Source of the DNA: Eucalyptus grandis
Lineage: Eukaryota; Streptophyta; Magnoliopsida; Myrtales; Myrtaceae
Length of the DNA: 64,000 nt
Assembly (NCBI RefSeq): GCF_016545825.1
Contig: NC_052621.1
Span: 11,122,199 to 11,186,198 of the forward strand
Direction: 5' to 3'
This document shows positions 35,360 to 47,239 of the stretch, one piece after another. The position numbers were made by a program, and so were the translations under genes. Below the pieces are notes generated by a model that worked only from the letters and a program-made list of their open reading frames with translations, was not told the DNA's origin and ran no database searches. How positions within the stretch are numbered: position 1 is the first letter of the stretch; every line of letters starts with the position of its first letter.

Positions 35360-38300
35360 GCTCCATTCGCTTTAATGGTGCTAGTGATTTATAAATATGC
35401 TCTATCTGAGTGAGCTCAGACTCTAGTTCACATTAGCTCTTAAGTGTGGTATCTGCTTGAATGTTAATTTAGAAAATAACTCCTTGTGATTACGTGCGCC
35501 TTAAGCATGGATGGCACTTGTGGTGTTCGATGGCTTTTACTAAAGTATGACCAATGAATTGTTTTACGATTGACTAGTTAGTATGTGCTAGTGATTATTT
35601 TCCATTTGGCTGAAATCGTTTGTTGGGTGGACATGGAAATTTAGCTGCTCCTCAAGAATAAGTTTGTGGCCATAGCAGTAGGTCATGAAAGCTTAAAAGA
35701 CTATTCTCTTGATTTATATGGAATTTGGAAACGGGTTTAAGCAAATCATGTCTCCATAGATGATCAAAATTGATGGATCACTTCACAATCATTCGGGGGA
35801 AGAGAGCCTTGACCGAAAGTAAAGCAAGGGATGACCAGTTGCAAGTACCATTTATCTTGCTTTGTCATGCGGCAATCTATCTGCGAGCATTCATGAAGAC
35901 AAAGCATCTTTTTTGGCATGGATAGGTCATTGTCCTCTATTTCCATGTGTTACTACTTCAATTATCTGCCTTCAAATCTTCAACCCTGCAATTTCAAATA
36001 AATAAATAAATAAATCAGTTTTGCATTGCATGATGAAAGGTAAAGCTCCTGAAGAGAGAATAAGAAAATGCTTTTTAAGGAAAAAACAAAAGAAGGCTTG
36101 GTTTGTTGTTACTGCTGCTGCTGAATGGAATGATGGATACATGATGTAAAAGAGAAGATGCTCTGTTTACTGTAGGCAAATGATCCAAGAAAAGGCCAAA
36201 CCCTTTTTAATTCTCCTTCTGATATCTAAGAGTGTCTCCAGAGCATGGATGGTTAGGGATTCTCGAGAGGGTACTGAATCATTGCATGTTTATTCAAGCT
36301 AGAAGCGGCATGGATCATGAACTAAATCAACAGGATGATGAAGTTGGGTTTGAACATTTTTGAGATGCTGATCCCACAAGGCAACAAGATTGATCATTGC
36401 AGTCTGATCTAAAAGGAGAGGCCATGTGCTTCCATGATGCAGATCATCTCTTTTGCCTAAATAATCATTTCGATTTAAGTGCAAAATTGTAAGAATGGGG
36501 CACGAAAAAGTAAGGAGTGGTTCCTCCCTCTCCCCCACATTCCCTCAATGCATTCCATTTCTAGGGTTGGTTGACAAACCACACTAATTAGGTCCTTTTA
36601 TGACTTAGTCTTATACATCCTCTTTTCTATAGCTAGCGTAACGTCGGTTCATTATTTAAAATATTTACGTTGAGATTAAAATTTGCTAGAGTTCTCCGAT
36701 AGAGTTCACGGGTATATCTTCCGATTAAAAGATAATATGTTATATAAAATTGCGATATTTGTTAAATCAAAACATGAGAACATAAAATAAGAATGCGAAT
36801 TCCCCTTCTTGATAGCTTTCCTCCATTTGTCATAATCTTCACTTTTTCGCCATCGGTCTGGCGTGGGAAATGGAATCTTCTCTCTTCTCTATAAGCTTCT
36901 CTCCATTTATAGGGGATTAGTGGCGATTTCGCCAAGATCATTTCCCAATTTCATATATTTTAGTTTTTTTTAATGCAAATTCTCTCTAATATTCTTGGTA
37001 ATTATTAAATGTCTACCCTTTTATTTTGGCAAGAGGATATGGGTATCTCATTGTCCATGACAATGTATCACAAAGCAAATTATTTGATACTGTGGCAAGA
37101 TGTTAGAGAGCACTGACCATTTTTGAAAACTTTCGTATCATGTCCGACACTTTAGTACGTGTCCGACACGCTTTGACACATGCTCAATTCTCCCAACATG
37201 CTTTGACACACGAGTTTAGAATTTCAACATGCAATTCCAACATACATATGGTCAATTTTAAATATTTTCAATAAATAAGGGGTCATAATATAAATATGAA
37301 AAAATAAAAATTAATGAAATAATAAAGAACATCGTGTTGTGTCACGTGTCTTGTGTCGATATCAGTGCTACTTAGCCAATATGCAAATACTAAAATTTAT
37401 TTATAAAAAAAAAATCGCATAATATCTTACCAAGAATGCATATCGAAAATGTCCTTAATATAATTTCAGAATAAGAATGTTCACACAGTGCTTCCTTTTT
37501 ATCCGGAAAAATACCATTGCCAACGGTGGATCGTTCACATGTTTCGCATTTATTAATGCTTAAACTTGATTATTTTCCCCTTCGCAATTTTTCATCGGGT
37601 CCCCCGTGCGCGCTTGGGTGTTTATACATGTGTTTATATACATTTATAGTATAAACATAAAAATCAGAGAATAACCCAAATATGCTCATTGAAATGTATA
37701 ACGCGTTCTCTAATATATGCACCATATGACATTTTAGACATCTAATTTTTCTCTTTAGTACCACGAGATGCACGTTCTCTTTCTCATGCTTTGTTTTGTC
37801 AATGCAAGTCTCCTCCATAAAGGATGAGCTATCTTTGATTTAGTATCAAAACTTTGATTCACCATGAGAATAATTATCCAGAAAATTCTAAACACATTGT
37901 ATGGTGGCCAACTTAATTCTAAACATTTTAATTGTGCCAAATTATTCATAAATTTTTTGACGATTTATCAATTTATCTCTAAATCTTTCAATTATGTCAA
38001 TTCCGTCCTATGACTTTTGAAGTATTGTCAATTTAGTCAAAAACTTATTATTTCAATAATTGGCTGAAATGAATATATTGACAAATTGTCAAAAGGTTTA
38101 TAATTACATTGACAAATTATTAAAAAATTTAGGACAAAATTGATACAATTGAAATGTTTAGGATTAAATCGGCAAATCATTAAAAGATTTAGGATTAAAT
38201 TGACATAATTAAAAATTTTAAGACTAAATTAACGATCGTACAATAAACTTATGATTTTTTGGGACTATTTTCCCCGTCAACCTTGCAAAACAACACGTTC

Positions 38301-38575
38301 TTGCGTCATCATCCCAAGTTGATTGACATTATCGAGAGTCCTAAAGATTGAAGCCCCCACCTGTCCTAAAAAGTTTCTTTTAGAGGGACGTGGACAAGAC
38401 TAGAAACGGAGATAAGAAGGGCAGTGGGTCTCCCGACTTTACTCCGATCAGGATTGGCATCCGAGGCATGCTTCTAGCCCAATGTGATTTGACTCGTGGT
38501 TGCATCGAATGAGCTGTGAAAGTATGAGAAAACAAGCCTAGGAATTTGCTCGATTACATCCTCGTTTAGTTTGAT
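35360..38575. other. Intergenic region between copper chaperone and kinase
   Basis: The two genes are convergent here, so both 3' ends lie at the borders. No gene recognised. It has a short aaat/taaa tract (36001-36014) and a block of repeat-like sequence at 37940-38250. Confidence 0.6.
37940..38250. repeat. Degenerate repeat with period of about 45 bp
   Basis: Repeated phrases such as ttaggattaaat, aaattgacataatt and aattgtcaatttagtc, in both orientations. Same style as the blocks at 31570-31870 and 56220-56720. Confidence 0.5.
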
Positions 38576-38580
38576 TTTCC

Positions 38581-39884
38581 CTAGTAGTACTCTACCGAAT
38601 TATCAGCCCTGCTATCCGCTTGCACCAAGTCCTTGTAATCAATCGGCCTTGGAGAGTAGGGTGGCTTTGTACATCTTAGCAATGCCCAATTGACCCCAGC
38701 AAAGAACTGATGGTGCTTGATGGCCGGGGCCCCCATCGTGGACCCCATCCGCCTCCCCGGGTCCTTGATCAGGAGCTGCGCCATCAGGTCCTTCGCCGGC
38801 CCCGGGACCGATGGCTCCTTGGGGAACTCGAGGGCCCGAGCCACGATGTTGGCCAGGGTCAGCTCGTTGTCGATCCCCTTGAAGGGCGTCACCCCGTAGA
38901 ACATCTCGAAGATGAAGACCCCCAGCGTCCACCAGTCCACCGCATTGCCGTGCCCCTCCCCCAGCACGATCTCAGGCGCCAGGTACTCGTGCGTCCCGAC
39001 GAAGGACATCGACCGGATGTCGATCGGCTCGGCCACGATCTCAAGGGTTCCCCGGGCACTGGGCTTCTTCTTGCGCCGGCGCTTTGGGTGGAAGCACGGC
39101 ACGGCGGGGACTATGCAATTGGGGATGATGCATGACGAGTTGGCAAACGGAGGGGGCTCAGCTGGGTTGTCCCCGGCGGGGTCCGCAGCCTGCGGGCCCT
39201 GATCGGAGACGAGCTGAGCCGTTGTCGATGCAGGGTTGTCGCTCTTGAGCGAAAGGTCGAAGTCCGTGAGCATTATGTGGCCGTCGCACCGGACAAGGAC
39301 GTTTTCGGGTTTGAGGTCGCGGTAGATGATCCCCATCATGTGTAGGTACTCCAATGCAACCACCACTTCCGACGCATAAAATCTATCCAAATGAGAACGA
39401 ATTAGAAACTCCAAAATTGACCATCAAAACCATAAATAATTTGTACTAAGAGCATGCTGCCGAGACAAGGAAGTACGTAATTCTAGGACTACAAATTACA
39501 AAAGATGTCTGCCATGTTAGAGAAGCTCAATCAAGAGGAGAGAACGAGCAGAAGGACAATTAATCACGGAACGGAGGTGGTCCATGGGGGTACATCATGG
39601 CGTTCGAGCAGGCCAGGGGGAGATTTGAATCGCGGGGCCCGTTCGATTACGTTTTGCTTTATTTATGGCGTGTCGATTTGAGAGGAGAAAGGAGGGGAAT
39701 GATGTAAGAAGAATCCCCGCAATCATGCTCCCACCAACAGTAAAATAAAAAGTGGAAAAAGTGGGATACTCTAGGGACGTGACAAAAGAAAAATTTCCAA
39801 CTTTATAAGGACTAATAAAGAAATCAGAGTTCGATCACGAGACTGTAGTCGAACTAGAATAATATTTATATGTATTGTACTGTC

Positions 39885-39928
<44 letters not shown>

Positions 39929-40064
39929 TTAAGAGCAAAGAGTACTAATGTTTTGTCTTCATGTGTTTTTCCACGCAATGTAAAGTCAGTGCATGGCATA
40001 ATTAATAATTCAAATCTGTAATATTTGATGATTTGAGTGGGCCTCGCACAATCCAACCACCCAA

Positions 40065-40120
<56 letters not shown>

Positions 40121-41853
40121 TAAACTTCAAATCTTCCTAATGCTAATGCACAAATTTTCTCTTTTTGGGAGGTTTGAAAAAGCTCCTTAGAAGGGAAATT
40201 TCTTCTCCTTAGAAGGGAAATTTCTTTACTTCTAATATCAAAGGTTAAGTTTACTTATTTTGCCAGATCAAAGCTTAAGTAGATCAATTATTGAACGTGC
40301 AGTGTCTTCGTTTTCTTGAGAGACATTTAAGTCATTTTACAAGTCACCACATTTTTTCTGCTCATCTAATTGAAATACTACAAGATCTTGATTGAATATA
40401 TATATATATATTTGGTAAAGACAGTGAAGTGCGAATCATTCGTACTTCGTCATTTATGGTATGTGATTAACGAAAGGATTTTATCAATTCTAATTCACGG
40501 TCTTCCTCGTGTAATGTATAATTAATGCATTAAATATTAAAAGTTCCATAATAAGCATGGTTAAAGAGTGCCCTAGGAGGGGCACATGAACAAAACCCTC
40601 AACACAATTCCCTTAAAACACTAAAAAAATATTTCCAGGATCTTGGTAAATCCATGACATTTCGAACTTGGTATTTTTAAATACATCAAATATGGAAAAT
40701 TCCTTTCTTTCGATAAAAGGAAAACCTCCCTCTTTTCTTTTTTTGGTCGGTAGGAAAACCTCCCTCTTTTAAAAGCAAAACTTTAGGGGGCAAAAGCTTG
40801 GTACTAGCATGAAGATAATTCCGTCCGAAAGATTCGCCCGGAACTGGTAATAGAGCAGTGATCATTGCAGAAGAAGAGGAAGCTGACCTTGGGACGTGCT
40901 TTTATCAGATGGGTGGAGCATTTATCATGATGCACAGTGCACGACAGACACGACTGAATACGTTGTTGGCTCATGCCCGTAATAAAAATCCGTTCCCATG
41001 TTCCGAGCCCGACAAAAACCGATCGGCTCCCCACATGTCCCATCGGTCATCCTCACAAAATTTATTAATTTGTGGACCTACCCTTCGATTATTCATCACG
41101 CTATTTCGCAATAATGCCAAGAAAGAGAAACTCAATTTCAAACTGGAAAAAAGTCGCGATGTAGTTTCGTCTCTTGGGGATAGCGTTGGGTGTTTAGACT
41201 TAAGTGGAGAGACCAAGAGAGTATGTCAACGTGAACTGTATAGGGAATTGGACGTACCGGACGGCCGACTCGCTGAACCGCCTCTCTGGTTGCCGTTGCC
41301 GGAGGACGTGGAGGTCCCCGCCGGGGCAGAACTCAGTCAGCAGGCAAGACCACCTCGGACAGTCCAGCGTGGCGTAGAGAGTGGGCAAGAAGGGGTGGTC
41401 CAGCATTTCCAGGATCTCCCTCTCTATCCTCGCCCGGCCTTCCTTGTTCCTGCCCGCCAGCTCCTTCTTGTCCATCACCTTCGCGGCGAACATGCACTCG
41501 CCGCCGCCCTTCAGCTCCACCAGGTAGACGCTCCCGATGTCGCCGCTCCCGAGTCGGTACATGAACCGGAGGTCGCTGAGGCTGAGCTTGGAGCCGTCGC
41601 GGGCCTTCCTCACACGCCGGATCGCGTCCCACCGCGGGTCGTCGGAGGGCGCATGGGGCTTGGCGAACGAGGCGGAGTCGCTCGAGGCGGTCCACGTCGT
41701 CTCGGACCCCGAGCTTGGACTGCGCTTCACAGTGTCGAATGCCGTCGCGGTGGAATTGAAGCTGAGGCTCCGTAGGTCATCGGCCGAGTCGTCGACAAAC
41801 GGTTGGTTCATGACAGCTGGGGCATCGACCGGGGAGGGCGAGGCGGTGGCCAT
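38581..41853 (-). CDS. AGCVIII protein kinase, PINOID/WAG (AGC3) type
   Basis: Ser/Thr kinase of the group that phosphorylates PIN auxin carriers at the plasma membrane. Two exons on the minus strand: 41853-41258 and 39382-38581; 1398 nt, 465 residues, split inside R199. Glycine loop [10 protein letters not shown] 101-110, catalytic K125 (AAKV), PIF-binding type small lobe, YRDLKPEN 219-226, DFD 239-241 in place of DFG (hallmark of AGCVIII), insertion 242-324 with basic KRRRKKK (299-305), then [12 protein letters not shown] (325-336), and a C-terminal hydrophobic VEYY resembling the PDK1-interacting FxxF end. The first ATG after an in-frame TAA in the leader is 41853; a GTG 18 bp upstream extends the frame but is unlikely as start. 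[17 protein letters not shown] suggests PINOID or PINOID2 over WAG1/2; which one is undecided. Exons are GC-rich, unlike the flanks. Confidence 0.92.
39886..39922. repeat. (GA)n microsatellite in the kinase intron
   Basis: About 18 uninterrupted AG units. Confidence 0.98.
40065..40117. repeat. (AAT)n microsatellite in the kinase intron
   Basis: About 17 uninterrupted trinucleotide units. Confidence 0.98.
40183..40226. repeat. 21-bp tandem repeat in the kinase intron
   Basis: ctccttagaagggaaatttct occurs twice in succession. A second small duplication, ggaaaacctccctctttt, lies at about 40721-40771. Confidence 0.9.
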
Positions 41854-42019
41854 AGGCGGTGGAGAGGCCACCTCCCAGTGGATATGTGGGACTTTGCTTG
41901 GTGAGAGGGAGAGAGATTACAATTGAATTGAATTGAGTTGAGAGTGAGTGAGAATTCAAAGGATAAGAGGTTTTTGAAGAGAGGGGGAATAGGAATGTTT
42001 GGGCCGGCAAAATCAAACT

Positions 42020-43495
42020 ATGCCATGTGGCTTGCTTTTGTGTGGCCAGGACCCATTTGTGGGCCCAATAGCTGGATACTAATTCTAGCTAGTTATCTTT
42101 ATTCCATGCCTCAATATAATTTAACATTTAATTTTTAGCCATTTGCCTTTTCTTTATTTGCCTTTTCTTCTGGAGTGGGCCAAGTGGGGGCGCCCTAAAT
42201 TTGGCCAATTAAACTTCAATGCTATTGAAATTGAAATCTCACCATCAAGCATCGCATATCTAGGATACTGTGCGGGCATTAGGGTTGAAACATTCGTTAA
42301 TTCTTTTTTTTTTTTTTAAGGCGGTTTGAAGGCAAAGACAAGATCATATGATTGTTGTCATTAAATGTAGTCCAGCCAAGATTTTGTGGATTAGTTTATG
42401 CAGCATTTGACTGGCACTGTTGTGTTGTGTCCGGAAAAAGGGGGGTTAAGGCATGGCATCCCTTTTCCATTCTATCTACGCATAATCTCTTTTGATACCG
42501 TTTGGATTCTTCCGAGATAGCTGCTTATACCAAAGAAAAAAGATGATTATTTACGATATGCCTTCCGACTGTTTCTAGCCTCCGGCCGGAAAGATGTAAG
42601 AAATAATAATGCCAAGATTCTGTTTATTATAGGAATAACTTGACCCACTAACCTCATAGACTAGATAAAATGCAAGCTAACATGGAACTATATTTATTTG
42701 GTGGTATAAGAAATCGAAACCGTATCGTGTGGCTTACCCGAATTTATCCCTCAATAGTTTAAAAGAATTTATAGTGAGGCATTAGATAAGGATGCTCAAG
42801 ATTCATGACGATTATATACAAAGCCCCTAAAAGTCTTATTTTGAGTAAGCTTTTTGATTTTCTAGGAATAGTTTAATTAAATTTTCTCTTGCTGAATTGA
42901 TGCTACAAGATACTGTTGGTTTTTTTCCTTTTAGCTCTTTCCCCCTTCAATTCTTTTAATCAGTTTTATGCAATTCCCTGCTCGTTCTTCGGATTTGCCT
43001 CTCTTCCTTCTCTATCATTTGGTTTGCAAGACATAATCATTGGTTTGATGCACCTGAAAATGAAGGGAGTGGGCTTATTCGATTAATTAATTTGTGTGAA
43101 TTTGTCTAAATATGTTCCAAAAGTGTAAAAATGCAGTTTCTCTTCTTAGTAAATTTTACGATGTTAGGTTTTGTTCCAAACCCTAAAGTAGTCATGCATC
43201 CTAGGAATTTCGAGGCACTTGTTCATCTAAATCCTTTCATTCAGAGATTTCTGGACTTTGTTGAGTTTTTCCTTTATCTTGCACTTGAACTTTGACGAAA
43301 ATTTTATTTCCAAGTAGATACGGGTGAATTAAAGTGTTATTTGATTCAGTAAAGTTATAAACATTTGTCGAATGCTCTATTTCATTTCCTAATGTGGATG
43401 ATGCCAAGTTTTATGTGCTTGGAGATTGGTTCATGTTTGGTGCAAGCTAACATGTTATTCTTTTTGTCATTTTGATTCGATGAAACGGTAGTCTA
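42020..43495. other. Intergenic, upstream of the kinase and of the LINE
   Basis: AT-rich, no gene seen. The kinase promoter must lie at the left end because the gene reads leftward. Leader DNA at about 41890-41945 is CT/AATTC-rich. Confidence 0.5.
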
Positions 43496-43499
43496 GGAA

Positions 43500-45269
43500 C
43501 TAACGGGATGGATAGACGCATGACTTCATATTGCCTATTTCCATTTGTTCAACTATTGAGAAATGTATAGCGCGTTTCTGGTGGAGAACTAATCAACAAA
43601 AAGGAGGGCTGTATTGGAAGAGTTGGGATGTTATGAAAACTCAGAAAATTCAAGGGGGGATGGGCTTTCGTGATTTGTTATCTATGAATAGAGCACTTTT
43701 AGGAAAGCAGGCTTGGCGGCTGTTGACTAATCCTGATTCACTTTGGGGCACTCTTTTTAAAGCATTGTATTTTAGATCTTCCACTTTTCTGTCGGTTGTC
43801 CGAGGAAATAGGCCTTCATGGGGGTGGCAGAGCATTCTTAAAGGACGGGATACAATTCTACCTAATCTGCGCTGGTCTGTTGGGAATGGCACTTCTATCA
43901 GAATTCGGGGGGATCACTGGCTTCCAATGGGAATTATCTATGGACCTACAGCTCGTGAGGAACCACTTAAAGTAGCAGACATTATGGATCAACAAACACA
44001 ATCATGGAAGATGGCTTTTATTAACCAATTTTTCGAAGAACAGGTTGCTCAACAAATCCAATCGTTACCTATCCGGCCACTATTTTCCGAGGATAAACTT
44101 ATATGGTCAGCAACATCGACTGGCATATACTCGGTTAAAAGTAATTATCATGCACTTCAACAATCATACCACCCTCATCAAGAGTTACAAGATTTAAGCT
44201 CTTACCGGATGAATAAGCAGCTCTGGCGCCAGCTATGGATGATGAAGATCACCCCCAGAGTCCGTATCTTTCTCTGGTCTATCTGCCATAATGCTCTTGC
44301 AACTCGTGCTAATCTCTTCCACCGTCGAATTATTCCGGACCCTTTCTGCTCTATATGCTGCCAGTCTACTCCTGAAACAATAGAACATTTGTTAATCCAG
44401 TGTCCATGGACAAAACCCATCTGGTCCCACTCACAGCTTAATTTAGCCTCAGCAACCAATTCGGTTACTAGCATAAAACAGTGGTTACTGGAGTATGTCC
44501 TTTTACCTGCTCATTCTCCCCGGCTTGAGGTCGTTGCCACCATCTTCTGGCAGATCTGGAAGAAACGAAACAACTCTGTTTTTCGGAATCAGAGTCCGAA
44601 TTCATCCATGGTTGTGGAATCGGCACTGGCTCAGGTATTAGCATACCAGTCCTCTGGTGCTGCTACCTCTCAATCACGTTCACGCTCTGGTATTGCCACT
44701 GTACCACCCGATCAGCTATGGCGACCTCCGGCGACAGGTGTTCTAAAATGCAATATCGATGGCAGTTATAAAGAAGGCTCCTCCGAAGGCTCTATGGCAA
44801 GTATTTGCAGAGATGATCGAGGTAACCTTACCGATCTCTTTTCCAAAGGTTTCCCAGCACATTCACCCTTTGAATCGGAGCTTCAGGCGCTGAATCTATC
44901 CCTCCAACATCTATTTCACCGAGGACTCCATCTCTCCCGGATCGTTCTTCATACAGACTGTCTTCATCTTGTTGAAATTGTGAAGGGGCTTCGCCTGCCG
45001 CCATGGGAGCTGCGTCCAGTGCTTGACGAAACCCTACATTGGCTCTCCAATTTCCCTTTCCTCTCTTTGCGACACTGTCGTCGCTCGGCCAACCTAGTGG
45101 CCGACTGGGCCGCCAAAGCCCAGTTGGCTTTCCCGGCCCATCGCCTATCTCTTTCTTTTCCTCTTCCGCAGGACCTACTACATCTTATGTATTCGGAAGC
45201 TATAGCTGCAGGATGTAATCTTCCTCTTTAATCAATATATATGTGTTTCCTTGTCAAAAAAAAAAAAAT
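43500..45269 (+). mobile_element. 5'-truncated LINE (L1 type)
   Basis: The element keeps only the 3' end of ORF2, followed after a short 3' untranslated stretch by a poly(A) tail at 45257-45269. Upstream of 43500 no RT or endonuclease is present, so 5' truncation during insertion is the simple reading. I did not find a target duplication. Confidence 0.8.
43531..45231 (+). pseudogene. LINE ORF2 C-terminal part (zf-RVT and RNase H)
   Basis: A 566-residue open frame. Near the start, CIARFWWRTNQQKGG and GGMGFRDLLSMNRALLGKQ match the segment after the RT domain of plant LINEs. At about residues 199-300 is the zf-RVT region: YSVKSNYHAL, then LWMMKITPRVRIFLW and CSICCQSTPETIEHLLIQCP with Cys/His ligands. 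From about residue 400 the RNase H-like (RVT_3) domain begins: LKCNIDGSYKEGS, FESELQALNLSL (Glu) and LHTDCLHLV (Asp). At the very 5' end the frame shifts: MTSYCLF lies in another frame just before. The RT domain itself is absent, so it cannot be autonomous. The long open frame suggests fairly recent insertion. Confidence 0.88.
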
Positions 45270-45279
45270 ACCCTCTAAC

Positions 45280-45950
45280 TGCAATAATCTTGGTAGTATA
45301 ATGTATTACGAGTGAAAAAAAAAAAAGAATAAAAACTATTTTGTGTTCACCAAAAAGATAATTACATCTAGAGGCGAAAATTTACAAATAGAAAAAGGGG
45401 AATCTAGTTCAAGTGCAGGACCGTGGATTACATAAACAATCAAATTAACAAAAAGATTACAAGACATTAGACACATATAAAAAAATTCTTCATTTAAAAA
45501 ATGTTTCTAACACCCACCTCAAACTCAAGATGATAACGAGTCACTAGACTCCATTGACCATGAGAGGGCATATGTCCAAAGGCTAGCTTGTGTTGTTGCA
45601 CATTATCACAATCTCTTTGTATGCATCCATTCATGAAAGCACATCGTTGTCATTTTGATTAATAGAAATAGTCCTCCTACAATCATAAAAAAATACTACT
45701 ATGTTAAAGTATGTTACATTGCTTGTTTATAGAGTTCGTGTACTTTTTATATACATACGGTCTCCTTCCATTTATGAACTTAAGATACTTGATAGGGGAA
45801 CTAGATTTGGTAACTACTGTCTAAATCTAGGATGAGATTTGCAAATTAGTCGAAGTTGAAGCAATACACTAAGCAATGACCTATGAATCATTGAGGGTTG
45901 CCCTAGTAGCCACCCTTTCCACATGGGAAGGGGGAGGTTGGAAATTCAAT
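45280..45950. other. Intergenic spacer between LINE and viral insertion
   Basis: AT-rich, with A-runs near 45315-45326; no gene seen. Confidence 0.5.
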
Positions 45951-45953
45951 TCC

Positions 45954-46215
45954 TGATCAATCCTGGTAGTATGCTATGCACTTACCACAATGTGGAACTT
46001 ATGCATCAGAATTTTGTTACTCTAAATTTTTTTATGATGAGTAAAAAAAGAAAAGAAGAGGAATTTGATGGGTAACAGACAGTCCCTATTCTAAGGCTAA
46101 GAGATGGTCGTACATGTGCGATAGCATACTTGCCACATATTCTGTTTTTGTTTTCCCTAACTTGTATCATAGGCAAATTTTCTAGTAACAGAGCCATGAC
46201 ATTTTCAGCACATTA
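45954..46215 (+). repeat. Left terminal repeat of the viral insertion
   Basis: Shared with 53297-53531: gatcaatcct, agtagtgtactct versus agtatgctatgca, ccacaatgtg, attctgtttttgttt, gcaaattttctagta. Both copies also give similar minus-strand frames, which drew attention to the repeat. Confidence 0.85.
46182..46194 (+). other. Initiator tRNA-Met primer-binding site (left copy)
   Basis: tagtaacagagcc differs at two positions from the usual tggtatcagagc complement of tRNA-iMet used by plant pararetroviruses to start minus-strand DNA synthesis. Confidence 0.65.
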
Positions 46216-46699
46216 TTAGTTTAAAGTTCAATATCCAATACAGAAAGGGAGATTTCAATACCATCACGAGATCCTCCAAAATTTCCACATCTTCCACTAT
46301 AAATGCTCCCGTTTCCATTAGCCCCCCCCAATTAGAAATCCGTGTTTCGATGTCTCAAAAATTGACTATCTTTATGAGGTCTCCTACCTCAATGAAGATA
46401 GCAAAATTTCTGAAACTCACCTTCCACTTATGATCCGTATTCTATTTTTGCTAAGCCATTCTCTTTTTCATCTATATGCTCTATTAAGCAGCTTATTAAG
46501 CATACTTCTAAAGAAGTTAAAGAGTTTGTCCAATCCTCAAAATTTAACTAGCATTATATCCCAACTACCTAGCAATAACAATTTGTCACCCTTCAAATTC
46601 TTTTTGACTTTCCACGATAGTGGATACAGCAGGGTTAAATGCATTTTTACTTTGGTGCCATTAGACTTACTTTATCCCTTCATGGAAGGAAGGGCTTAC

Positions 46700-47110
46700 C
46701 CGTGGTTGCTCAAATGGCTCTCTTAGACACTTGTTTTTTTAAACTACTAGCATACTTGCATTGGCACCATTCAAACCACCTTCAATGCAGGAATAGTGTT
46801 TGTTACACTATTTCCTAACTTCAATATGGCTCTCTCAGATCCACGACTTCTTTCAGCCCTTAAGGTTCAGCTACAGATTACTAGAGCACCTCAAACTCCA
46901 AATTTTATTGTTGCTATCTTGCATTACCAAATAGTTTATTGAGTCTAAAATCACGCCATTGACCTCAACTTCCATGATTCTGAAGATGCCTTGTTCATCT
47001 TGGTGGATAATGACCAAACCTCCTGTATTTATGTGCTCAGACAGATTCCTCGAGATCAGCTAATTAAGTTACCTCAAGACACGTCGATAATCAATTATGA
47101 AAATATCCAC
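46700..47110 (+). pseudogene. Viral movement-protein-like remnant
   Basis: After many frame changes the stretch retains caulimovirid movement-protein character, for example a frame reading FMCSDRFL next to acctcaagacacg. In plants such proteins carry virus through plasmodesmata. It is badly broken by stops and shifts. Assignment rests on position at the 5' end of the viral unit and faint resemblance. Confidence 0.5.
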
Positions 47111-47239
47111 TAGAACTCCAGACCTATCCAATCCACAAAGTCCTAGTTCACCTAGAAAAAAAGATGGCACATTTGTCATTAAATTTAGTAAGGAAAAAGA
47201 AGAAACCATTTCTTCTATCTTTCTTACTATTCTTATGAT

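Noticed and set aside
38710..39135. Plus-strand frames of up to 141 codons
   Set aside because: Shadows of GC-rich kinase exon 2 on the other strand.
40858..41775. 305-codon plus-strand frame
   Set aside because: It is the antisense of kinase exon 1 and part of the intron; GC-rich exon DNA gives long shadow frames.
45900..45965. Possible tRNA-like sequence (ggttggaaattcaattcc)
   Set aside because: No matching acceptor or anticodon stems.
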